Shown here one piece after another: positions 1 to 5,649 of a stretch of 7,361 bases of DNA. Made by a program: the position numbers and the translations under genes. The notes below the pieces were generated by a model. It did no database searches and had not been told where the DNA came from. It saw only the letters and a program-made list of their open reading frames with translations. The first letter of the stretch is position 1; each line of letters begins with the position of its first letter. The DNA lies in contig CAYXBB010000054.1 in the NCBI GenBank assembly GCA_964463285.1, positions 1-7,361 on the forward strand, given 5' to 3'. Source of the stretch: JAAZLS01 sp964463285 (lineage in GTDB: Bacteria; Bacillota; Dethiobacteria; DTU022).

Positions 1-295
1 CAAGCGGTTCTTTAACCACGGTTCTGAAACGGACAATGGATAGCGCCCCGACCATTCCCAGGCTAACTATCAAATTCGTGGATACCGTTAAGATGACCAG
101 GGTAGTGATCATATTCATCGCCATCAGCGAAATCCCAAAGGATGACGAGTGCATCACACCCCTGAAGGTCTTTGTATAAACAAAAAATATGAACAGACCG
201 AGGGCAAAGGATATGAACAAGGATACAAGTATATCGGGAATGGAAAAGGCTACCGCCTTATCCAAAAAGCTAAAATTGAATAACTGTTCCAGCAT
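1..295 (-). CDS. DUF4956 domain membrane protein (3' part lies beyond the left edge)
   Basis: The minus strand encodes 98 visible residues from an ATG at 293-295; the C-terminal part is outside the window. Two hydrophobic segments are visible, about residues 22-40 and 57-78. They are followed by the segment LGMVGALSIVRFRT (79-92), which is the hallmark of the DUF4956 family. An AGGAGG ribosome binding site lies a few bases upstream of the ATG and supports this start. Family knowledge: DUF4956 proteins are small membrane proteins of unproven function, usually encoded next to VTC-type polyphosphate polymerases and often CotH kinases. Here the gene follows the polymerase with a 74-bp gap and was probably co-transcribed with it. 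A role in anchoring the polymerase or moving its product is inference. Confidence 0.85.
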   Translation of the reverse strand, partial: MLEQLFNFSFLDKAVAFSIPDILVSLFISFALGLFIFFVYTKTFRGVMHSSSFGISLMAMNMITTLVILTVSTNLIVSLGMVGALSIVRFRTVVKEPL

Positions 296-369
296 GTCAA
301 ACTCCTCCTGTAACTTATGATTTCGCTTGTTTCAAGGTGTGGCTAACAGTCGATACGCCCTCCTGTAAT

Positions 370-1038
370 CTACACGAGCCTGGCCGTGACATATTTGGAG
401 AATTCGGTTTGATTGCGACAGTCGATTCCAACAACGTCGCGGATAATGTCGGGAAGGAAGCCATCGTATTTTATTTCCATAATAATCGTATTAGCGGCGG
501 GAATGGTTGCCAAATTGGGATTCAGGAAACCGGTAACGCTGTTCGATGTCCTTATGCCCCTGTCGAAGGTGATCCGCACGTTACCTGCCCTGTAAATGTA
601 GGCTTCCCGGTGGTAATCCACAATGCTTCTGGGGCGAAGATTCTGATAGCGAATTTTCGTGTACAGCTCCATGAACAACGGTATGTCCGGTATTTTCAAG
701 CGCTCATAGTTTCCCGCCAATACCGCCGCGCATTGCTCCGCTGTGATTACCACCCCTTCCTTGTAAGCCAACCGGTTCGCCTTGCTTTTTCTTTCAAGCC
801 GGATAAATGATGTATCGCCGTTGTAATAGCGGAGCCTGAATTTTTCCCGCCTGCTCAGACCGGACAGTTTTTCCACGACCGCCTTATCCGAGTAATTGTC
901 AAAATAAAGGCTGCGGATTTTATAGCCCCCGTCATCACCGGCATGCTTATCCGGCTTGATCAAAATACACAGCCTAGCACGCAACTGCGCGTAGTCCGAG
1001 GCATTGATGTAATGCTTTAGCTCATGCCTGCCGCCCAT
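370..1038 (-). CDS. VTC-domain polyphosphate polymerase
   Basis: A 222-residue soluble protein that fills one VTC tunnel domain. Proteins of this family build polyphosphate from ATP inside a basic beta-barrel. The expected strand motifs appear in order: RHELKHY (4-10), YKIRSLYFDN (39-48), KFRLRYY (66-72), IRLERKSK (79-86), IVDYHREAY (139-147), VRITFD (154-159), IMEIKYDGFLP (186-196) and FSKYV (213-217). The alternating R/K/E residues (R4, E6, K8; K66, R68, R70; E82, K84, K86; R144; R155; E188, K190) match the phosphate- and metal-binding lining known for the family. No membrane segment or SPX domain is present, so membrane attachment would come from the DUF4956 partner downstream. The ATG start has a GGGAG ribosome binding site. 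The length is typical of the bacterial single-domain form. Activity is inferred from family membership. Confidence 0.9.
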   Translation of the reverse strand: MGGRHELKHYINASDYAQLRARLCILIKPDKHAGDDGGYKIRSLYFDNYSDKAVVEKLSGLSRREKFRLRYYNGDTSFIRLERKSKANRLAYKEGVVITAEQCAAVLAGNYERLKIPDIPLFMELYTKIRYQNLRPRSIVDYHREAYIYRAGNVRITFDRGIRTSNSVTGFLNPNLATIPAANTIIMEIKYDGFLPDIIRDVVGIDCRNQTEFSKYVTARLV

Positions 1039-1327
1039 ACAATCACTCCCTTCAAATTTATTAACATTTATCTTATACCGGAAAAGTGAATTCCAGCCGT
1101 TGGCTATCTGAATTTCAACTGAATTTTTTAACTATAGCTATGCTTGACGAGAGAAGCTGTTTTACCTGGCATCATCACATAAAAATCATTAAATTAACCG
1201 GCGAGTTGACTGGAAAAAGGCATATTGACCATCATGATTCTCAAAGAAAAAATAACAAGCACTTCTTGCAATTAAGGAAATACCGTATTCTTAAAAGTGT
1301 AACTTTTTGCAATATCCGGCATAGATT
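1039..1327. other. AT-rich intergenic region between two divergent genes
   Basis: There is no convincing gene here. An 81-codon frame starting with GTG at 1086 has no ribosome binding site, no recognisable motif and an unstructured composition, so I treat it as chance. The stretch must hold the promoter of the polymerase gene (minus) and probably that of the TasA-like gene (plus). On the minus strand, TATAAG near 1070-1077 could be a -10 box, but no good -35 stands at the right distance. On the plus strand, TTGACC at 1225-1230 with a 17-base spacer to AAAAAT (1248-1253) is a weak promoter candidate. A transcript starting there would run through the hairpin at 1328-1383. Confidence 0.45.
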
Positions 1328-1383
1328 ATAGCGATGGATCGGAATATATCTAACAGTGCCGATTCGGTACAACGCTATTTTTT
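1328..1383 (+). terminator. Two-tier hairpin followed by six T: terminator or attenuator ahead of the TasA-like gene
   Basis: The outer stem ATAGCG (1328-1333) pairs with CGCTAT (1373-1378), whose last T begins a run of six (1378-1383). Inside it, GGATCGG (1336-1342) pairs with CCGATTC (1359-1365), seven pairs with one G-T. A competing small hairpin, GTGCC (1356-1360) with GGTAC (1366-1370), shares bases with the inner stem, so the two cannot form together. The T-run ends only 36 bases before the GTG at 1420, leaving little room for a promoter between. If the gene is transcribed from upstream, this element would act as a leader attenuator. I recognise no known riboswitch class in it. Confidence 0.5.
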
Positions 1384-1419
1384 GCAAATTAGTATGACTA
1401 TTCAAGATCTTTTAAGGGG

Positions 1420-1911
1420 GTGAAAAAAATAAGCAACTTTACTTTTACGTCGGAAACCGTTTTAGGGGGAAGCACTGCGGAGACCGGCGGTGTATCGCTA
1501 TCAGTGACGGGAGATCCACTGGCGATCGAAGATATGAAACCGGGTGACAGTGCCGACACTACACTCACTGTCGCTAATGACGGAACGATTGACGTTCTCT
1601 ATTATCTTTCGGCCGACTGGGGAAAAGGGGGAAGCACTACCTCCCGCATGGCGACGATCCTGGCCAACCGGCTGATGGTTACGGTAACTGCCGATCCCGA
1701 AGAGTCAGCGGTTGTATTTTATACCGGCAGTCTGGCCGGCTTGTTGGATCAACCTGCGACCGGCCGTGCGCTCGCCGCGGAAAATGGCACTGAGGATATA
1801 CTAATTGCAATCGAGTTGCCTGCCGATGCCACTAATATTGTCCAAAACCTGAGTATTGCTGTTGATTTTGTTTTTGTGGCGGAAGAAGAATTTGTGGAGG
1901 AAGAAGAATAG
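1420..1911 (+). CDS. TasA/CalY (camelysin)-like protein without a signal peptide
   Basis: A 163-residue, cysteine-free protein that resembles the mature part of TasA/camelysin proteins, the secreted fibre-forming matrix proteins of Bacillota. Supporting segments are SETVLGGSTAETGGVSLSV (11-29), IEDMKPGDSADTTLTVANDG (36-55), DVLYYLSADW (58-67), FYTGSLAGLLD (100-110) and the final beta strand SIAVDFVFVAEE (145-156). The tail is acidic (VEEEE). Family members normally begin with a signal peptide ending just before a YFSDTE-like motif; here the equivalent position is reached by residue 9 and no hydrophobic segment exists. An in-frame stop at 1390-1392 rules out an upstream extension. The start is unsettled. 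The GTG at 1420 overlaps its own AAGGGGGTGA ribosome binding site, while the best-spaced codon is ATA at 1429. It may be a cytoplasmic paralogue or a gene losing function. Confidence 0.7.
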   Translation: MKKISNFTFTSETVLGGSTAETGGVSLSVTGDPLAIEDMKPGDSADTTLTVANDGTIDVLYYLSADWGKGGSTTSRMATILANRLMVTVTADPEESAVVFYTGSLAGLLDQPATGRALAAENGTEDILIAIELPADATNIVQNLSIAVDFVFVAEEEFVEEEE

Positions 1912-1934
1912 GAGAGGCGACAGGCAATCACGGC

Positions 1935-1965
1935 CACAAGGGCGGAGACTCTCTCCGCCCTTGTG
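1935..1965 (+). terminator. Strong 14-bp hairpin after the TasA-like gene
   Basis: CACAAGGGCGGAGA (1935-1948) and TCTCCGCCCTTGTG (1952-1965) are perfectly complementary around a CTC loop. The hairpin begins 24 bases after the TasA-like stop codon and is followed by CATTTGTAAAT, which is only moderately T-rich. It most likely ends transcription of that gene. Since the facing DUF2062 gene converges on it, it could also block read-through from the other side. Confidence 0.75.
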
Positions 1966-1994
1966 CATTTGTAAATAGTCAGAAAGGAATATAA

Positions 1995-2085
1995 TTCGGC
2001 CCGGTTAATGATGCCAGAAGAGCCGATGTAAAACAAGGTAGGATCATTAACGATCCATCTAAAGAAGGTTTCAGACTAGGCCGAA
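1995..2085. repeat. Nested inverted repeats between convergent genes
   Basis: The outer arms TTCGGCC (1995-2001) and GGCCGAA (2079-2085) are perfect inverted repeats. Inside them GTTAATGAT (2004-2012) and ATCATTAAC (2043-2051) form a second perfect 9-bp pair. A third possible hairpin, GGATC (2041-2045) with GATCC (2052-2056), uses some of the same bases and so would compete with the second. No T-run follows on either strand and no open reading frame of note lies inside. The element could be a structured RNA, the untranslated 3' end of the DUF2062 transcript, or a small mobile-element remnant. I cannot assign it to a known family. Confidence 0.45.
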
Positions 2086-2115
2086 CGATCTGCGGAAAAA
2101 CAACTGGACGGTATA

Positions 2116-2655
2116 TTATATTTTTATGTTTCTGATGGTCAAATAACGAACTAGAAAGTAAAAGACTAATCCAAAGATAGCAGCGTTAATCACCGCGCCA
2201 AGAACAAAGGCGGATCCAAAAAAATCAAGAAAGCTAAATAATTTATCTCTGATACCCCCGAGTTTAAGAATTAGGGCATATTGTCCGGTGATAAATACAA
2301 GGAAATTTTCAGTTTCACGCGCCTGAATTATTCCTCCCACCAATAGATTTAAAGCATATTTAAAAGGAATCAGAGGACCGGCAAGTAAACTAATGGCGGG
2401 CGCACTAGCCTTGTTTGCTTTAAACAGGAAGGCCAAGAAAAAAGCTAACAAAAACCCCAGACCCATGGTAGGAAAAAAATTTACAACTAACCCTATCGTG
2501 CACCCAAGGGCGAAACTATGCGGGTTTTCCTTTATCTCCTGTTTTTGGCTTTCAATAAGCCGGTTAAACCGCTGTTTGAAATTTTTTTTCCTAGAGCCAA
2601 TACTTGATTTGGTATCTTTTCGTTTTTGCAATTTTTCCTCTATTTGCCCTGCCAT
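2116..2655 (-). CDS. DUF2062 domain membrane protein
   Basis: A 179-residue protein with a basic, probably cytoplasmic N-terminus (residues 1-40, rich in K and R) followed by a hydrophobic region. The segment NPHSFALGCTIGLVVNFF (44-61), then PTMGLGFLLAFFLAFLFKAN (62-81), is the characteristic DUF2062 start (PxxIAlGfAiGlFigflPtxG). More hydrophobic stretches lie near 86-110 and 145-170, giving about four membrane segments. The ATG has an AGAGGT ribosome binding site, and an extended -10 promoter sits about 25 bases further upstream. DUF2062 proteins are inner-membrane proteins of unknown function, sometimes attached to glycosyltransferases; no such domain is present here. The gene is alone on its strand, converging on the TasA-like gene and diverging from the LuxR gene. 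Confidence 0.85.
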   Translation of the reverse strand: MAGQIEEKLQKRKDTKSSIGSRKKNFKQRFNRLIESQKQEIKENPHSFALGCTIGLVVNFFPTMGLGFLLAFFLAFLFKANKASAPAISLLAGPLIPFKYALNLLVGGIIQARETENFLVFITGQYALILKLGGIRDKLFSFLDFFGSAFVLGAVINAAIFGLVFYFLVRYLTIRNIKI

Positions 2656-2680
2656 ACGTTACCTCTAAAAACTATTTTCA

Positions 2681-2689
2681 ATTATACCA
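2681..2689 (-). promoter_or_regulatory. Extended -10 promoter of the DUF2062 gene
   Basis: On the minus strand TGGTATAAT combines a perfect -10 box (TATAAT, 2681-2686) with the upstream TG of extended -10 promoters. No good -35 is seen at 16-18 bases; a GTGACA lies too far away, at about 21. Extended -10 promoters tolerate a poor -35, so this is a credible start for the DUF2062 transcript. Confidence 0.6.
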
Positions 2690-2914
2690 TATACTAACCT
2701 TGAATCCTGTCACGGCCACAAGCCCGAATGAGTTCTTTCTCGAACCCTACGCCCTTACGCTAGGGAATGTCGCGTCTATTCAACCACAAGATCGATCAAC
2801 TTTTCCCGTTTAAACGGTTACCCGATTAAAGCTACTTATCTTTTCCTTTAGTATTCTTCCGGGCAATTATACGATTGCGGCATGATCCCAATCTGTCTAA
2901 ATCACCTTCTAAAA
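2690..2914. other. Divergent intergenic region with a 12-bp palindrome
   Basis: This non-coding stretch separates the divergent DUF2062 and LuxR promoters. CCGTTTAAACGG (2806-2817) is a perfect 12-bp palindrome about 100 bases upstream of the proposed LuxR-gene -35 box. Such a site could bind a dimeric regulator, possibly the LuxR protein itself, but that is inference. CCCTA (2741-2745) and TAGGG (2761-2765 region) form a weaker inverted pair. I see no gene here. Confidence 0.4.
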
Positions 2915-2943
2915 TTGACGGGCAAATGATAGTATTAGATAAA
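2915..2943 (+). promoter_or_regulatory. Sigma-A-like promoter of the LuxR-type gene
   Basis: TTGACG (2915-2920) matches five of six consensus -35 bases. It is followed by a 17-base spacer and GATAAA (2938-2943), which matches four of six -10 bases. The spacing is optimal, and the leader to the ATG at 3003 would be about 50 bases, carrying an AAGGAGGTG ribosome binding site at 2989-2997. Confidence 0.55.
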
Positions 2944-3002
2944 CCGCATCACCAGGTTTAGGAATTATTTAAAGGAGCTATGCAGACCAAGGAGGTGTCG
3001 GC

Positions 3003-4442
3003 ATGGCGGTGCAAATTGAAAAAAACAGCTTTTTTTCTTCTGTTCTCACCCTATTTCATTCCAAAGACAATATCAATATTCGAAATGTGCGTATAAAGCA
3101 TCTGCCCTATATGCTGATTTTCCCTTTAGCACCTGTTTTTGCAAATATGCAGGGGGCCCTGTTCAGCGACGAGGTTCAACTTTTCGGGCTCAATGCGATG
3201 ACCCTTATGGGCAGCGCTTATTGTGTGGGGGCGGGAATGCTGTTTGCGCTGACCAGTGTGAAGAATATGGCCCGGGTCTCCCGCATATTTGCCCTGGTCA
3301 CGGCGATTACCTTTGTTCCCTGGATTACCATGGAAGAGAGCCGGCTCAGCCTGATGCTGGCCATCCTTTTCATGCTTGGCCTGGGCGGTTGCGCCGCCTG
3401 CGCCTCCTTCGCCTATACTTTTGCCCTCAACAACACGGAGAGGCTGCTGGGGGCATCGATGATCTCTTTGTTCTTCGCCCTCAACCAGCTCGATTCCGGT
3501 TTATCCTTCATCTCCGGTTTTTTCAATAAGACCTATTTGACCCTGCTGGTTACCGGCACCGTTATCTGCCTCTGGCACTACAAAACCGAAGATTTCGACG
3601 ATGCCCTGAACCGCCCGCAAGCGACTCTCAACCTCCCCTTGAAACTGATGCTCTATTTCTTTATAGCCCATTATTTTGTGGAGATATTCTATACCTACCT
3701 TCCGGGAGCCTCCTCGACCGGCGCTATGGTAGCCAACGGGGCAGTAGGCATACTGGTAGTCTGCCTGGCGGTGACCCTGCAGTTTCTTACCAGAAGCAGT
3801 ATCTGGAATATGTGTAATCTCTTTTTTGTGGCCATCATCACCACCTACCTTCTCTATTTCATGCCCGAAGGCTCCTTTTTAAGGGATGTCGCCCGCTTTA
3901 TCCACGGTTTTGAGCAGATGGGCTATATCGCCGCCTACTATCTGTTGGGCTGTGTTTTTAAAAAACATGGGGATTTTCGTTTGTTCAAGTTTTGCCTGGT
4001 GACCATCCTCCCGGTGAGCATGATCTCCTATCTCCTGCCGGGGATGCTGGCCTCCCATGCCCCGGATCTGCTGCCCTTGGCGGCGACAGCTATCTCCGGC
4101 GCCGTCTTTATTGTGTTTATCTTGATGTCACCCGCTTATTCAAAGCACCTCTTTCACGCCGCGTGGTCGGAGGATTTTTACGCCATTGACATGGGCGAGG
4201 CCACGCGGCAGGTGGAACAATCTGCTCTCCTGGAAAAACAGAACCTTTCACCACGGGAAAAAGAGGTGGCAGCGCTGCTTTTAAACGGTCGGGCGGCCAA
4301 AGAGATTGCCTGGGAATTGAAAATTTCTGTGCATACCGCCAATTTTCATATCAAAAATCTCTATAAAAAGCTGGATATTGGCAGCCGCTCTGAACTGTTC
4401 GCCCTATTTAGCCCCGCAACATCCTTCAAACCCCAGGGTTGA
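3003..4442 (+). CDS. Membrane-bound LuxR-family transcriptional regulator with an MFS-like N-terminal half
   Basis: A 479-residue protein with two parts. Residues 36-376 are strongly hydrophobic, with about 11-12 membrane segments (approximately 36-50, 62-85, 93-110, 115-142, 150-170, 177-191, 211-232, 240-262, 270-287, 304-319, 327-350 and 356-376). A cytoplasmic linker (377-414) leads to a LuxR-type helix-turn-helix domain at 415-469. It opens with LSPREKEVAALLLNGRAAKE and contains the recognition-helix region SVHTANFHIKNLYKKL (442-457). There is no receiver or other phosphorylation domain. Such regulators are common in anaerobic Bacillota and Coriobacteriia; the membrane half is thought to sense or transport a ligand, but few have been studied. 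The ATG start has an AAGGAGGTG ribosome binding site seven bases upstream. It stands alone with its own promoter, so its target genes are unknown; the palindrome upstream raises the possibility of self-regulation. Confidence 0.88.
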   Translation: MAVQIEKNSFFSSVLTLFHSKDNINIRNVRIKHLPYMLIFPLAPVFANMQGALFSDEVQLFGLNAMTLMGSAYCVGAGMLFALTSVKNMARVSRIFALVTAITFVPWITMEESRLSLMLAILFMLGLGGCAACASFAYTFALNNTERLLGASMISLFFALNQLDSGLSFISGFFNKTYLTLLVTGTVICLWHYKTEDFDDALNRPQATLNLPLKLMLYFFIAHYFVEIFYTYLPGASSTGAMVANGAVGILVVCLAVTLQFLTRSSIWNMCNLFFVAIITTYLLYFMPEGSFLRDVARFIHGFEQMGYIAAYYLLGCVFKKHGDFRLFKFCLVTILPVSMISYLLPGMLASHAPDLLPLAATAISGAVFIVFILMSPAYSKHLFHAAWSEDFYAIDMGEATRQVEQSALLEKQNLSPREKEVAALLLNGRAAKEIAWELKISVHTANFHIKNLYKKLDIGSRSELFALFSPATSFKPQG

Positions 4443-4598
4443 AACAAGCCCCATCCACCTAACCCGGCAAAAGGAGAAAGCGGGCGGATCCTCGAAAATG
4501 GCTCTATAATAGACTATAAGGCATATGCCGGTGATAATGTAGAGAACCAGATGTAACGGGGCTTTGATATTGGCAAGCCGGCCGGCAGCAAGATTGCA
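4443..4598. other. Intergenic stretch after the LuxR-type gene
   Basis: No gene or clear terminator follows the LuxR stop codon. TATAAT (4505-4510) is followed by the perfect palindrome GGCATATGCC (4520-4529), and GCCGGCCGGC (4577-4586) is another short palindrome. On the minus strand this stretch would be the C-terminal coding end of the decayed hydrolase. One frame reads HMPYSLL near 4512-4531, which would fit the region around the catalytic histidine of such enzymes, but this is only suggestive. Confidence 0.35.
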
Positions 4599-4903
4599 CT
4601 ATTTGTGCAGCGGATTACAATCTAACCGGAACGGGTATTGGATGGCCCAAGACCACCTATGATCGTGATCGCCGATCAAAATAAGGGTAGGGCAGGCAAT
4701 ATCCACCAGTCCCTCCCGGCTCTCCATGTTTGTTATCGCTTTCCAAAATTGCCCATTCCCATTGATATGCTCTAAGCAATCCAACTCTTGGGCATCAGGC
4801 GCTGGGAAAACCGATTGATCGGCACTGAAAGCCGTTCATACCAATCAAGTTTTTTTGTACATACCAACCCTATCAAAATTAGGCTCGCCACTTTCCTTTT
4901 GCC
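4599..4903 (-). pseudogene. Decayed alpha/beta-hydrolase remnant
   Basis: Two overlapping minus-strand frames together read like the middle and C-terminal part of an alpha/beta-hydrolase. The first (4903 to a TAG at 4772-4774) contains KVASLILIGLVC, then KKLDWYERLSVPINRFSQRL and MPKSWIA, as found after the nucleophile elbow and in the lid. The second (from about 4784 to a stop at 4599) contains FWKAITNMESREGLVDIACP followed by TLILIGDHD. This is the usual strand that carries the catalytic aspartate. A frameshift near 4775-4790 separates them, and a TAA interrupts the first frame just upstream of 4903. No GxSxG elbow is preserved and no ribosome binding site is seen. Family assignment is from motifs only, so I am moderately sure of the relic and not of the original substrate. 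Confidence 0.55.
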
Positions 4904-5026
4904 TTAAACATAGACTTCCTCTAGCCGCGGATGAGGCGCGGACGGCTCTCCCATTCTGTTAGCTCCGGAGCCCAATATCCCGCCCGAACATTGACAGTTC
5001 ATAATTATCCCGATGTAACTGTAATT
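4904..5026. other. Intergenic stretch without a recognisable gene
   Basis: On the minus strand, frames here give short peptides such as EPSAPHPRLEEVYV before a stop. These may be more of the decayed hydrolase N-terminus, but they carry no diagnostic motif. Nothing on the plus strand is supported. Confidence 0.3.
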
Positions 5027-5048
5027 AAAAAACGGCGTAATTACGCCG
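5027..5048 (-). terminator. Intrinsic terminator of the zinc-ribbon/DUF2207 unit
   Basis: Read on the minus strand, CGGCGTAATTACGCCG (5048-5033) forms a six-pair GC-rich stem with an AATT loop and is followed directly by six T. It starts 49 bases past the stop codon of the zinc-ribbon gene. This is a textbook rho-independent terminator for the minus-strand unit. Confidence 0.85.
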
Positions 5049-5097
5049 CCAGGGGTATGCAATGATCACGCAGAATGATTCTAATCCCTCAAAACTG

Positions 5098-5463
5098 CTA
5101 CAGCTTTGTGCCGCAGGAGCCACAAAAGCGGGCCCCGGGTTCCAGGGGCGAGCCGCACTGGGAACAATAATTGGCCGATTCCTGCCCTCCCACGGTTGGG
5201 GGCAGCTCCTCAGTGCTCCCCAGGGGGAGAAAAAGCCAATCGATGGTTTCACCGCTCTCGGAAAAACCGATCGCCCCCTTGGGGGATACCACATAAAAAC
5301 TTTCTTCATCCACATCCGCCTCGCCGTCATGAATCTCGGCCACCCCGATCAAGCTGAACCGGTCATAAACCTCATCCACTGCCGTGGCAAACTGCCACTG
5401 GCCACAACGGGTTGCCGCCACTTCTGCCGCCGCTGATAGAGTTGAGTATCTTTGCTGATCCAT
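5098..5463 (-). CDS. Small zinc-ribbon protein
   Basis: A 121-residue protein ending in a zinc ribbon: YCSQCGSPLEPGARFCGSCG, with C100/C103 and C114/C117 as the expected four metal ligands. Residues 1-85 form a soluble domain that I do not recognise; it includes EVYDRFSLIGVAEIHDGEAD (31-50) and ESFYVVSPKGAIGFSESGE (54-72), probably beta-rich. No signal peptide or membrane segment is present, so it should be cytoplasmic. A purine-rich GGGGACGGGA sequence precedes the ATG as a plausible ribosome binding site. It lies downstream of the DUF2207 gene on the same strand and upstream of a strong terminator, so it is probably co-transcribed. Zinc-ribbon proteins often accompany such membrane proteins, but the specific role is unknown. 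Confidence 0.8.
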   Translation of the reverse strand: MDQQRYSTLSAAAEVAATRCGQWQFATAVDEVYDRFSLIGVAEIHDGEADVDEESFYVVSPKGAIGFSESGETIDWLFLPLGSTEELPPTVGGQESANYCSQCGSPLEPGARFCGSCGTKL

Positions 5464-5649
5464 AATCCCGTCCCCTTCAATATGATTTGTTCACCTATTA
5501 ATCGTGCAACGCAACTATGGTTAGCCGCCGGGAGAAAAACCCGGGAAGTGAGCAACGCGGCGATCAAGATCCCCGGAGTAAAGAAACCCGTGTTAAGGGG
5601 ATGAAAATTTAGATATACCGCCCCAGCCCACTGACAGGGGAAGAACCTC
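5464..5649 (-). other. Spacer between the DUF2207 and zinc-ribbon genes
   Basis: This 186-bp spacer is long for a tight operon. A small hairpin, CCGGG (5528-5532) with CCCGG (5540-5544), has an A-rich loop on the plus strand and no T-run after it on the minus strand, so it is not a convincing terminator. On the minus strand TTGCAC followed 19 bases later by CATATT is a weak promoter candidate, which could give the zinc-ribbon gene separate expression. Confidence 0.3.

Noticed and set aside
337..810. 157-codon plus-strand frame opposite the polymerase gene
   Set aside because: It is antisense to a clearly assigned VTC-domain gene and its translation shows no family features.
1086..1331. 81-codon plus-strand frame starting with GTG
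   Set aside because: No ribosome binding site, no motif, AT-rich random-looking composition; it runs into the terminator-like hairpin.
1928..2722. Direct repeat TCACGGCCACAAG at 1928-1940 and 2710-2722
   Set aside because: A single 13-base match within 7 kb is expected by chance about as often as not, and the flanks do not extend it.
2980..3098. 38-codon frame (MQTKEVSAWRC...) overlapping the start of the LuxR-type gene in another frame
   Set aside because: Its AAAGGAG is only two bases from the ATG, too close for good initiation, and the peptide shows no leader-peptide feature. The downstream ATG has the better site.
4446..4564. Distant inverted repeat AAGCCCC / GGGGCTT after the LuxR-type gene
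   Set aside because: Seven pairs separated by about 105 bases with no T-run; not a credible terminator.
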